Assembly: GCA_003221075.1 (NCBI GenBank)
Contig: QHUF01000231.1
Location: forward strand, 1-16,139
DNA: 16,139 nucleotides
Origin: Gemmatimonadota bacterium
Lineage (GTDB): Bacteria; Gemmatimonadota; Gemmatimonadetes; Gemmatimonadales; GWC2-71-9
Reading direction: 5' to 3'
Translations under genes and position numbers: made by a program
The notes under the pieces: model-generated
What the model saw: only the letters and a program-made list of their open reading frames with translations
What the model was told of the DNA's origin: nothing
The model's database searches: none
Shown here: positions 1 through 7,140 of the stretch, one piece after another
How the letters are laid out: each line of letters begins with the position of its first letter
Numbering within the stretch: position 1 is the first letter of the stretch

Positions 1-1
1 C

Positions 2-646
2 GCGTCTTGCGCCCTCCCGGGATACTTCCCGCCGCACGAGATCGGCGGCCGCTTCTACGTGGACGGCGCCGTGGTCTCCAACGTCCCCTTCGACGCGGCA
101 CGCGCGCTCGGTCCCGAGCTGATCGTGGCGGTGGACGTCTCGGCGTCGAGCGTCCTCACCGCCGATGCCCAGGACGAAGGCTTCGCCGGCGTCTTCGCGC
201 GCGCCACCGAGATCCTGATGACGACGCTGCTCGAGCAGCGCGTGCGCACCTGGACCACGCCGCCGGTCTACTATATCCAGCCGCGCGTCGAGCACGTCAC
301 CATGTTTTCGTTCGATCATCTCCGCGAAGAGGTCGAGGAGGGATTTCGCGCCACGAGCGCGGCGCTCGACCACGCGGACGAATGGCCGGAGGCGGGAGAC
401 GTCGGCATCTATCCCAAGCGGCGCGTGCTGGTGCGGGTCGAGCGCGAGCGCTGCATCGGGTGCGGCAGCTGTCTGGTCCATGGCCCGCAGGGGATGTTCG
501 TGCTCGACTCGGAACGGAAGGCCGTCGTGACGCAGCCGGATCAGGAGTGGTCGCCGATGGACGGCGGCTATATCCGACACTGCCCGACGTACGCAATCAT
601 CGCGCGGCCGGCCGATCGGCAGAAAGAGATGAGGAGGTCGGGCTGA
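2..646 (+). CDS. Patatin-like phospholipase with C-terminal [4Fe-4S] ferredoxin-like domain (5' partial)
   Basis: The reading frame is already open at the window edge, so the N-terminal part, which should hold the nucleophile GXSXG motif, is missing. What remains begins ASCALPGYFPP and continues YVDGAVVSNVP. This is the C-terminal half of a patatin domain, with the catalytic-dyad Asp of the DGA/DGG motif at codon 62-64. Patatins are Ser/Asp lipid acyl hydrolases, so a membrane lipid or lysolipid substrate is likely but not shown. After about residue 135 comes a second domain with CIGCGSC (Cys codons 452, 461, 470) and a distal Cys-Pro (codon 581). The pattern C-x2-C-x2-C-x36-C-P is typical of single-cluster bacterial ferredoxins. 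The domain shares one frame with the patatin part and has no stop between them, so this is a true fusion in the sequence as given. The stop TGA overlaps the presumed start of the next gene. Confidence 0.85.
   Translation, partial: ASCALPGYFPPHEIGGRFYVDGAVVSNVPFDAARALGPELIVAVDVSASSVLTADAQDEGFAGVFARATEILMTTLLEQRVRTWTTPPVYYIQPRVEHVTMFSFDHLREEVEEGFRATSAALDHADEWPEAGDVGIYPKRRVLVRVERERCIGCGSCLVHGPQGMFVLDSERKAVVTQPDQEWSPMDGGYIRHCPTYAIIARPADRQKEMRRSG
631..637 (+). promoter_or_regulatory. Strong Shine-Dalgarno for the small membrane protein
   Basis: GAGGAGG lies inside the 3' end of the patatin gene, 5 nt before a CTG codon at 643 and 17 nt before a TTG at 655. The spacing favours the CTG as the start of the next gene. 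Confidence 0.5.
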
Positions 647-1068
647 CAAGTCTATTGCGCCGCCTGCGTGGCTTGGTGGGCACGGCAATCGTGTGGGCCG
701 GGGCGTATGCGCTTGTCGGTTTCGTTGTCGGCGCCGTATTTTGGGCAACAGGCGCGACGTTCTTTGGTTTCGGCGGTCCCGCATGGGTCTGGGCGTGGGC
801 CGAGGTGGGCGCGGTCGCCGGCGCGATTTCGGGTGGCGCATTCTCTCTGGCCGTCATGGCCCTGGAGCGACGCCGTGATTTCAGCGCCATCACCCCACTT
901 CGCTTCGGTTCCCTCGGCGCCGTCACGGCCGGGATCGTGTTCGGGGTCCTGTCGTCTCCGGAATGGCTCGTGTTCGGATTGGCCGGCGCCGCGCTGGGAT
1001 TCATCTGCGGCAGCGGCTCGGTGATTGTGGCGCGACGGGCATTGCTTCCACCGCCAACGACCGAGTAG
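643..1068 (+). CDS. Small glycine-rich four-helix membrane protein
   Basis: A 141-residue protein of unknown function. Four hydrophobic stretches are visible, at roughly residues 11-34, 50-72, 88-104 and 107-130, with many Gly/Ala small-residue spacings suited to tight helix packing. A basic cluster (ERRRD) follows the second helix and the tail is basic then proline-rich. I recognise no family. The start is uncertain. CTG at 643 sits 5 nt after a strong Shine-Dalgarno and overlaps the upstream TGA as CTGA, which suggests translational coupling to the patatin gene. TTG at 655 and GTG at 676 are conventional alternatives but poorly spaced from that site; GTG 676 would trim the basic N-terminus. 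The gene ends 4 nt before the convergent glycosyltransferase stop. It may be a membrane partner of the phospholipase (inference from context only). Confidence 0.6.
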   Translation: MTSLLRRLRGLVGTAIVWAGAYALVGFVVGAVFWATGATFFGFGGPAWVWAWAEVGAVAGAISGGAFSLAVMALERRRDFSAITPLRFGSLGAVTAGIVFGVLSSPEWLVFGLAGAALGFICGSGSVIVARRALLPPPTTE

Positions 1069-1072
1069 CGCT

Positions 1073-2239
1073 TCAGCGTCGCGACCGATATCGCCGATCT
1101 ATCTCAATCAGCTCTCTCGCTACTCGATCCCAGTTGTAATAGCGCTCCACGGCTTTTCTTCCCGCCGCACCCAACTGTTTTCTTCGTTCGGGATTCGCCA
1201 ATAGCTCATTGATCCCGGCCGCCACCGCGACGGGATCGTCGGGATCCACGAGGATCCCCGTCTCCCCATCGCGCACCGCGTCCGACACGCCGCCTGAGCG
1301 CCCGCCGACGACCGCCAGCCCGCACGCCGACGCCTCGACGAGCGAGATCCCGAACCCTTCCGCCAGCAGCTCGACGCGTCGCGACGCACCGACATAAAGA
1401 TCCGCAGCGTTGTAGAGGGCGGGCAGCTCGGCGTCGGGGACCGCACCGAGGAATCGCACATTCTCGCCGAGGCCGAGCTCCTGTGCCAGGCGCTCGAACT
1501 GCGATAGCTGCTCGCCGGTGCCGACGACGGCGTAGCGTGCGTCGGGGTGGCGAGCGCGGATCGCGGGCAACGCCTTCATCACCGTGTCGATGCCCTTGTG
1601 CCATTGGAGACGCGCGACCGTCAGCAGCCAGGGACCGCCGTGCAACCCATACTTCGCGCGCGCCGCGCGGGCGTCGACACCGGGACGGAAGTGCGACGGC
1701 GTCGTGCCGAGCGGCACCGTTTCGACCGGCACGTCGAGATCGAGCATGCCCAGTACCTCGCGCGCCACATCCGCCGTCCAGCCGCTGATCGCGACCAACA
1801 CCCGCGCGTTCCCGATGATGCTCCCCGCCGTACGGCGTTTGAAGCGGCTGCGCCGGATTTTTTTCTGGATCAGGAGCAGCTCGGTGCCGTACACGATCAC
1901 GCCGTACGGCACGCTGTGGCGCGCGGCGACCCAACGCGCCGGGTACCCGGCCGGCTTCAGCTCGCCACACCAGGTGAATCCAGGACGCCATTGCTTCGCG
2001 AGCGCGCCCGCGCGCCACATCCACAGCGTGAGCCCTTGCACGGTGCGCAATCGCGTGGCGCGAATGCCGATCCGATCGATGGGTTGGGGGAAGCGCGCGT
2101 CGCTCGCGCTGCTGCCATCGTAGGCACCCGTCGAGACCACGAGCGAATTCTGCGGATATCGGAGCGCCATCTCGCCCATCATGCGGGCGATGCCGCCCCC
2201 GTGCGGCGGGAAATTGAACGCTAGGAGGAGACTTGTGAT
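1073..2239 (-). CDS. Glycosyltransferase family 4 (GT-B fold), apparent ATC start
   Basis: A retaining GT-B glycosyltransferase of about 388 residues, probably cytoplasmic or peripheral to the inner membrane, acting in surface-glycan or LPS-core assembly; donor and acceptor are unknown. The donor-binding E-x7-E motif is EGFGISLVE at residues 294-302, followed by the usual GRSGG and DGETGILVDP segments. The C-terminal YYNWDRVARELIEI helix matches the upstream paralog. The first in-frame ATG (2182) would delete the first beta strand and the FPPHGGGIARMM loop. That segment is plainly coding, because it aligns with the paralog's N-terminus. Reading back, the reading frame begins naturally at position 2239 as (I)TSLLLAFNFPP, but the codon is ATC and no ATG, GTG or TTG exists in frame nearby. 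The 5' end overlaps the upstream gene's stop (TAG at 2223-2221). Last gene of a four-gene minus-strand operon. Confidence 0.88.
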   Translation of the reverse strand: MTSLLLAFNFPPHGGGIARMMGEMALRYPQNSLVVSTGAYDGSSASDARFPQPIDRIGIRATRLRTVQGLTLWMWRAGALAKQWRPGFTWCGELKPAGYPARWVAARHSVPYGVIVYGTELLLIQKKIRRSRFKRRTAGSIIGNARVLVAISGWTADVAREVLGMLDLDVPVETVPLGTTPSHFRPGVDARAARAKYGLHGGPWLLTVARLQWHKGIDTVMKALPAIRARHPDARYAVVGTGEQLSQFERLAQELGLGENVRFLGAVPDAELPALYNAADLYVGASRRVELLAEGFGISLVEASACGLAVVGGRSGGVSDAVRDGETGILVDPDDPVAVAAGINELLANPERRKQLGAAGRKAVERYYNWDRVARELIEIDRRYRSRR

Positions 2240-3402
2240 TCGATGTCCCGCAGATCGCGGATCACACGGTCCCAGTTGTAGTAGGTCTCGATCGCCTTGC
2301 GGCCCGCCTGGCCGAGCCGGCGCGCGAGCAGTTGATCGCCGAGCAGGCGTTTGAGCGCTGCGGTGACCGCTTCGGGTTCGTCGGGATTCACCACCAGTCC
2401 CGTTTCCCCGTCATGTACTGCCTCAGCCAGCCCACCCGATTGGCCCGCGATCACCGGCAGGCCGCACGCGCTCGCCTCGGCGAGCGCGACGCCGAACCCC
2501 TCGACCCGTGAGCCGTCGGCGCGGCGCGACACGCCGACGTAGGCGTTTGCGACATTGAAGACGGCCGGGAGCTCCGCTTCCGGCACGTTCCCGACGAACC
2601 GCACGTGATCGGCGATCTTCAGCTCTTCGGCGAGGCGTTGATAGTCCTTACGCTTCTTGCCACTCCCGACGACTAGATAGTTCACTTCGACACCGTCGTT
2701 CCGGCACTGTGCGACGGCTCGCAGTGACATGTCCACGCCCTTGTACGCCTCGAGTCGCGCGACGGTGAGCACCCACGGTGCGTTGCCATTCAGGTGATAG
2801 CGCGAGCGGACGGCTTGCGTATCGATCCCCGGCCGGAATTGCTCGGGATCGGTGCCGAGCGGTACCACGTGCACCATTTCGGCGAGCGGATCGAGTCCCA
2901 GCTCGCGCAGCACTTTCTGCGCCTGCTCGCGCGTCCACTGGCTGTTGGCGACCACGGCGACCGCCGAGCCGAGCAACGCCTTCGCCGTCTTGCGGGCGAA
3001 CCGCGAGTGATGGATCGCGTGCAGCTCTTTCAGGAGGTCGCCGCCGTGCACGAACACGCCGTACTTGGTGCCGACGCGCTCGTGCATCCATTTCGCGGGA
3101 TAGGTGCAGGGCGGGATGGAATCGCACCAGGCAAAGCGCGGTTTGTGTTGGCGCGCGAGGCTGGCCACGCGGCGCGACCAGAACAGCAGGCCGGCGAGAT
3201 TGCGCAGCGCCTTGCTCGGCACCGGCAGCCGATCCACGACGGCGCCGCTGAAGCGCACGTCGGAATCCTGGGAGTCACGGTGCTGGCCGGTGGAGACGAG
3301 CAGCTCGCCGCGCGGATAGCGGCGCGTGACCTCGCCCATCATCCGGGCGATGCCGGTCTGCATCGGCGGAAATTCGCCGGTCAGGAGAAAAGTCTTAGCC
3401 AC
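2221..3402 (-). CDS. Glycosyltransferase family 4 (GT-B fold)
   Basis: A 393-residue GT4 enzyme and the closest relative in the window of the next gene downstream. The start chosen is GTG at 3402 (MAKTFLLTGEFPP), which places the first beta strand at residues 4-8. It overlaps the preceding gene's TAA by 8 nt, typical of a coupled operon. A longer frame to an ATG at 3453 only adds basic low-complexity residues that lie inside the upstream gene. The N-terminal acceptor domain has the TGIARMMGE loop. The C-terminal domain has E-x7-E as EGFGVALAE (residues 301-309), then GQSGG and DGETGLVVNPDEP. The family transfers a sugar from a nucleotide sugar with retention; donor and acceptor cannot be read from sequence. 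The tandem pair suggests either successive additions of the same sugar or specialisation after duplication. Confidence 0.92.
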   Translation of the reverse strand: MAKTFLLTGEFPPMQTGIARMMGEVTRRYPRGELLVSTGQHRDSQDSDVRFSGAVVDRLPVPSKALRNLAGLLFWSRRVASLARQHKPRFAWCDSIPPCTYPAKWMHERVGTKYGVFVHGGDLLKELHAIHHSRFARKTAKALLGSAVAVVANSQWTREQAQKVLRELGLDPLAEMVHVVPLGTDPEQFRPGIDTQAVRSRYHLNGNAPWVLTVARLEAYKGVDMSLRAVAQCRNDGVEVNYLVVGSGKKRKDYQRLAEELKIADHVRFVGNVPEAELPAVFNVANAYVGVSRRADGSRVEGFGVALAEASACGLPVIAGQSGGLAEAVHDGETGLVVNPDEPEAVTAALKRLLGDQLLARRLGQAGRKAIETYYNWDRVIRDLRDIESQVSS

Positions 3403-4150
3403 GACGCGTTCGCTCCCACAAGAAAGCATACTTGAAGAACACCGACGCCGCACTCATCCCCGCGTGAATCACGCCGAGCCGGCCGTCGAACATGCTGCCC
3501 TGGAGCACGTAATCACGCCAAAAGCGGAAGGCCGGCCGGAGCGCGACGTCGCTAAAGGACGCCCGCCGGCCCTGTGCCGCGAGGTCGGCAGCGCTCATCC
3601 GACTGTAGGTAATGAGCTTGTCCAGGTGATGTCCCAGGTCCTTGTAGGGCGTATGGTCCAGCTCGTGGGCCAGCTCCCCCTGTTCGCTTTCAGGGATCTC
3701 GAGGCCGGGATGCGCGGTCTTGCCGCCGAACCGCCGGCCGCGGCGAAACAGCCGCACGACCCAGTCGCGACCCCAATGACCGCGGCGCAGCACCTGGCCG
3801 TGAAAAAAATTGCGGCGCTTCACGCGATACGCCTCGTGCCGCGGCGCGAGCACCACCTGCGCCAATTCCGTTGCGAGCTCCGGTCCGATCCGCTCGTCGG
3901 CGTCGAGCGCAAAGACCCATTCGTTCTGGGCGGCCGCGATGCCTGCGTTGCGTTGCGCCGCGATGCCCGGCGCGGTCCCGTCGAGGACGCGCGCTCCCGC
4001 CGCCGCCGCGGCGGCAGTCGTGCCATCCTGCGATCCCGCATCGACCACGATCACCTCACCGGCCCAGGACAAACCACGGACGCATTCGCCAATCTGACTC
4101 GCCTCGTTGAGCGTGGGGATGACGACTGTGAGCGGTGCTCGTTCAGGCAT
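3395..4150 (-). CDS. Glycosyltransferase family 2, WaaE/KdtX-like
   Basis: A 251-residue inverting GT-A enzyme. The opening LTVVIPTLNEASQIGECV and VIVVDAGSQDGT are the classic GT2 nucleotide-binding strands. FALDADERI carries the metal-binding DxD (D83-A-D85) followed by E86. The middle part, with YRVKRRNFFHG, LRRGHWGRDWVVRLFRR and the HPGLEIPE region, resembles the WaaE/KdtX group that adds a beta-linked glucose to inner-core heptose in some LPS. The exact sugar here is inference. The C-terminus (FWRDYVLQGSMFDGRLGVIHAGMSAASVFFKYAFLWE) is amphipathic to hydrophobic, as in that group, and probably docks at the membrane. ATG at 4150 follows the upstream stop by 10 nt, and the TAA overlaps the next GTG. 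Together with the heptosyltransferase at 11444 it supports an LPS-core role for this locus. Confidence 0.9.
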   Translation of the reverse strand: MPERAPLTVVIPTLNEASQIGECVRGLSWAGEVIVVDAGSQDGTTAAAAAAGARVLDGTAPGIAAQRNAGIAAAQNEWVFALDADERIGPELATELAQVVLAPRHEAYRVKRRNFFHGQVLRRGHWGRDWVVRLFRRGRRFGGKTAHPGLEIPESEQGELAHELDHTPYKDLGHHLDKLITYSRMSAADLAAQGRRASFSDVALRPAFRFWRDYVLQGSMFDGRLGVIHAGMSAASVFFKYAFLWERTRRG

Positions 4151-4160
4151 GTTCCCAATG

Positions 4161-5255
4161 TTAACGAGAGGCGATGGCCTCGCGGTAGACGACCTCGGTC
4201 CGGTCGGCGGTGCGCGACATCGTGAACTCGCTGCGGGCGAGGGTCTGCCCCGCGCGCGCGACCCTCGTCCGAAACGCGTCGTCGCCGAGCATCCGGTCGA
4301 GCGCCCGGGTCCACGCGGCGGGATCGAGCGGCGGAACGAGCAATCCCGTCTCTCCGGAATACACGAGCTCGGCGTTGCCGCCCGCCGCCGACGCGATCAC
4401 GGGAACGCCGAGCGACATCGCCTCGAGGAGCGCCTGCGATAAGCCCTCGATGCGCGAGGGCAGCGCGGCGATCGTCGCGAAGCGGTAGAAGGCGAGCGGC
4501 CGCTCGGTGAAAGGCACGAACACCACGCGGTGCCGTTCGGGCACGGCCGCCTGGGCGGCGGCGAGCTCGTCATCGGGCCGGATACCGACGAAGGCCACGG
4601 TCACGGGACGCTCGAGCGCGGGCAGGGCGCGGAGCAGGATTTGCTGGTCCTTGCGGCGCGCGACGACCGCGACCACCGGCCGGCCGGAATTGCCGAGCGC
4701 GGACTCCGCGAGCGCCAGCTCCTCGGGTGACGGCGGAGTCTCGACGCGCGCCAGGTCGATGCCGTTCGGCACGACGCGCAGCCGGCCGCCAGGATGCAGG
4801 CGCCGGCGCAGCGCGCGCGCCACCGCCGTGCTCACGGCGATGGTGCGGTCGGCGGTGAGTCCGACCGCAATCAGCTCCGGCGGCAGCGTGAGCGGCATCG
4901 TCCGGCGCGTGACGACGAACGGTTGTGGTAAGCGGCGGCGCCACCGCAGCCACGTGAGCGCGCGCCGGTCCCGCGTCGCGTGGCTGTTGACCAACGTGAC
5001 GCGCTGATCGCCAATCACGCGGGCGATGGTGTCGGCGACGTTACGAAGCTGCGAGAAGTCGAGCGGGATGTGTTCGAGCGGCGGCGTCACGGCGACGGTG
5101 CGGGCCAGCAGCGTTCCCGCGGGGCAGCCGACCAGGATGCGGTGACCGCGTTGCGCCAGCTCGCGACTCAAACTGAAAATGGATTGCGTGGAGCCGGCGC
5201 CCTCACCTTGATGCGTGAGTTGCAAAATCGTGAGACGCCCGGGACTCTCCGACAT
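4161..5255 (-). CDS. Glycosyltransferase family 4 (GT-B fold)
   Basis: A 364-residue GT4 enzyme and first gene of the minus-strand operon 5255-1073. Its N-terminus (LTILQLTHQGEGAGSTQSIFSLSRELAQRGH) is the donor-independent Rossmann half with the glycine-rich acceptor loop. VVPNGIDLARVE is the conserved interdomain segment. E-x7-E is EGLSQALLE (residues 270-278), followed by SAAGGNAELV and SGETGLLVPPLDP. It is only distantly similar to the two GT4 genes downstream, so it is probably not part of that duplication. The ATG lies 6 nt downstream of the transcription start implied by a TATAAC box, with no Shine-Dalgarno, so the mRNA may be nearly leaderless. Sugar specificity is not readable. The role in lipooligosaccharide or exopolysaccharide assembly comes from context. 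Confidence 0.92.
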   Translation of the reverse strand: MSESPGRLTILQLTHQGEGAGSTQSIFSLSRELAQRGHRILVGCPAGTLLARTVAVTPPLEHIPLDFSQLRNVADTIARVIGDQRVTLVNSHATRDRRALTWLRWRRRLPQPFVVTRRTMPLTLPPELIAVGLTADRTIAVSTAVARALRRRLHPGGRLRVVPNGIDLARVETPPSPEELALAESALGNSGRPVVAVVARRKDQQILLRALPALERPVTVAFVGIRPDDELAAAQAAVPERHRVVFVPFTERPLAFYRFATIAALPSRIEGLSQALLEAMSLGVPVIASAAGGNAELVYSGETGLLVPPLDPAAWTRALDRMLGDDAFRTRVARAGQTLARSEFTMSRTADRTEVVYREAIASR

Positions 5256-5267
5256 GTGCCGAAGCTA

Positions 5268-5273
5268 GTTATA
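5268..5273 (-). promoter_or_regulatory. Putative -10 box of the minus-strand GT operon
   Basis: TATAAC on the minus strand lies 12 nt before the ATG at 5255. No convincing -35 is visible, and no ribosome-binding site separates it from the start. It overlaps the opposing -10 candidate in the 29-bp divergent gap. Confidence 0.45.
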
Positions 5274-5275
5274 CT
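5270..5275 (+). promoter_or_regulatory. Putative -10 box of the plus-strand GT pair
   Basis: TATACT ends 9 nt before the ATG at 5285, implying transcription starting within a few bases of the start codon. No clear -35 and no Shine-Dalgarno are present. Four of its bases (5270-5273) are shared with the divergent minus-strand TATAAC, so the two promoters should compete for polymerase. Confidence 0.45.
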
Positions 5276-5284
5276 GGGACCTCG

Positions 5285-6199
5285 ATGCACGTCGTGGTGG
5301 CGTCCCATCACCGGCTCCCGGTCGAGGGCTACGGCGGACCGCAGCGCGTCGTCGTCGCGCTGGTTCGCGGGCTCGCGGCGCTTGGCCACCGCGTGACGCT
5401 GCTCGCCCAACCGGGAACCAAAGTCTCCGAAGCAGCGAAGATCGTGGAGGTCGCGCCCCGGCTGCTGAAGGATTCCGGCGTCGATCTCAAGAAATTCATT
5501 CCCGATGGCGTCGACATCCTGCACGCGCACTTTCCCCTAAAGCAGGGACCGAAAGGCGTGCCCTTCGTGCAGACGCTGCACGGCAACTGGAAGCCCGACA
5601 CGCCACTCCCCCCGAACACGATCTTTCTTTCGCGCGATCACGCCAAACGCCACGGCAGCACGACCTTCGTCCACAACGGGCTCGACCCCGCCGAATACAT
5701 CTTCCGCCGCCGCAAAGAGAAGTGGGACCTGTTCCTCGGCAAGCTGCACAGGGATCGGGGCTATCAATGGGCCGTGGACGCGGCGCAGCGGACCGGCCGG
5801 CAGCTCATCATCGCGGGCGGGTGGCGTCCGAGCTTCACGGGCGCGGTGAAGTACGTCGGTGAGGTCGACGGCAAGCGCAAGGCGGTGCTGCTCGCACGGG
5901 CCCGCTGCCTCTGGATGCCCGCGCAATGGGACGAGCCGTTCGGCCTGCCGACGATCGAAGCGCTGTTCTCCGGCACCCCCGTGCTCGGCACGCGCCGCGG
6001 GGCGTTGCCCGAGATCGTCACGCCCGCGGTGGGCGTGTTGCGCGACACGCTCGACGAGCTGATTCTCGCGGGCGACCAGGTTACGACGCTCGATCCGCGG
6101 GCGTGCCGTGAGCGCGCCGAGCGGTACTTCACGCACATCAAGATGGCTGAGAGCTACGTGCGCACATACGAGGCCGTCGTGAAGAATGGCGCGATCTGA
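5285..6199 (+). CDS. Short glycosyltransferase family 4 (AviGT4-like)
   Basis: A 304-residue GT4 protein, shorter than the usual 360-400 because the acceptor domain is compact. The N-terminus MHVVVASHHRLPVEGYGGPQR carries the YGGxxR loop typical of the AviGT4-like group, followed by LAALGHRVTLLAQPGT. VQTLHGNW and FVHNGLDPAEY are the conserved interdomain elements. The donor motif is intact as EPFGLPTIE (E217 to E225) with SGTPVLGTRRGALPEIV. It probably transfers a sugar onto a lipid-linked saccharide on the cytoplasmic face; substrate unknown. Its TGA overlaps the ATG of the next gene by one base, so the two are co-translated. It runs divergently from the other GT operon and may share an intergenic control point with it. 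Start ATG is supported by alignment with the paralog. Confidence 0.92.
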   Translation: MHVVVASHHRLPVEGYGGPQRVVVALVRGLAALGHRVTLLAQPGTKVSEAAKIVEVAPRLLKDSGVDLKKFIPDGVDILHAHFPLKQGPKGVPFVQTLHGNWKPDTPLPPNTIFLSRDHAKRHGSTTFVHNGLDPAEYIFRRRKEKWDLFLGKLHRDRGYQWAVDAAQRTGRQLIIAGGWRPSFTGAVKYVGEVDGKRKAVLLARARCLWMPAQWDEPFGLPTIEALFSGTPVLGTRRGALPEIVTPAVGVLRDTLDELILAGDQVTTLDPRACRERAERYFTHIKMAESYVRTYEAVVKNGAI

Positions 6200-7140
6200 T
6201 GCACATCGTCCAATTCCACCATATGCGGCTCCCGGTCGCCAACTATGGCGGCGCGGAGCGCATCGTGGTCTGGCTCTCGGAGGCGCTCGTCGAACTGGGG
6301 CACGAGGTCACACTGCTCGCCGGCCCCGGCAGCCGCGTCCCCGGCGTTCGCGTCGTCGAGGTCGCAGCAGAGGAGGTGCGACAGCCGGGTTTCGACGTGC
6401 ACCGCTACGTCGGTCGCCCGGTCGACATGATGCACTACCACGAGCTCGTCAAGCATCCTCCCGCCGTGCCGTTCGTCGCCACGCTGCACGGCAACCTCGG
6501 CGCGGGAGGAACGGCGCCCGCGTACGTCATCTGCGTGAGCGAGAATCACGCCAGCCGCTATGGCACCGCAACGTATGTCTACAACGGCGTGCGGCTCGAC
6601 GAGTACGAGTTTCGCGCGCACAAGGGGGAGTTCGACTTGTTCCTCGCGCGCCTGCACTCGGTCAAGGGATGGCGCATCGCGATTCAGGCAGCGAAGACCG
6701 CGCGTTTTCGCCTGGTCGTGGCCGGCGGATGGCGTCCGAGTCTATCGCGCTGGGTGAAGTTTGTCGGCGAAGTCGGCGGAGAGAAAAAGCGCGAGCTGCT
6801 CGCCGGTGCGCGCTGCCTGTGGATGCCCGTGCAGTGGGACGACCCGTGCCCCGTGAATGTGCTGGAGGCGCTCGCCAGCGGGACTCCCGTGTTGGCCACG
6901 CCGCGAGGTTCGTTGCCGGAGCTGGTGGGTGCAGACGGCGGCGGCATCGCCGCGACGTTCGAGGAGCTACTCGCACTGCGGGCTCGGATCAAGGATCTCG
7001 ATCCGCACGCATGCCGGAGACGCGCCGAGCACTACTTCTCTCACCTGCGCATGGCTCGCGACTACGTCCACATGTACGAGCACCTGCTCCAGCACGGGCG
7101 GCTGCCGCCGGGACGGCCCTTGGAGACCGCGGTCGCCTAA
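6199..7140 (+). CDS. Short glycosyltransferase family 4 (AviGT4-like), variant donor motif
   Basis: A 313-residue tandem paralog of the preceding gene. MHIVQFHHMRLPVANYGGAER aligns directly with the paralog, as do ATLHGNLG, VYNGVRLDEYEF, the AGGWRPS segment and the C-terminal ACRRRAEHYFSHLRMARDYV. The donor-binding motif has drifted: where the paralog has E-P-F-G-L-P-T-I-E, this protein has D-P-C-P-V-N-V-L-E (D215 to E223). The first Glu is thus Asp and the Phe-Gly pair is Cys-Pro. GT4 enzymes use the two Glu for the donor sugar and ribose, so altered donor choice or reduced activity is possible. The remaining fold elements are intact, which argues against a dead gene. The stop overlaps the convergent GT2-like gene by 4 nt (CTAA). 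Confidence 0.9.
   Translation: MHIVQFHHMRLPVANYGGAERIVVWLSEALVELGHEVTLLAGPGSRVPGVRVVEVAAEEVRQPGFDVHRYVGRPVDMMHYHELVKHPPAVPFVATLHGNLGAGGTAPAYVICVSENHASRYGTATYVYNGVRLDEYEFRAHKGEFDLFLARLHSVKGWRIAIQAAKTARFRLVVAGGWRPSLSRWVKFVGEVGGEKKRELLAGARCLWMPVQWDDPCPVNVLEALASGTPVLATPRGSLPELVGADGGGIAATFEELLALRARIKDLDPHACRRRAEHYFSHLRMARDYVHMYEHLLQHGRLPPGRPLETAVA

Noticed and set aside
7..640. Arg-rich frame starting at ATG 7 and continuing into the small membrane protein
   Set aside because: Over the patatin gene this frame gives only basic low-complexity sequence; only the part after about 643 looks like a real protein.
1060..1100. Possible terminator between the convergent genes near 1070
   Set aside because: Only a 4-bp CGCT/AGCG stem with no T-run.
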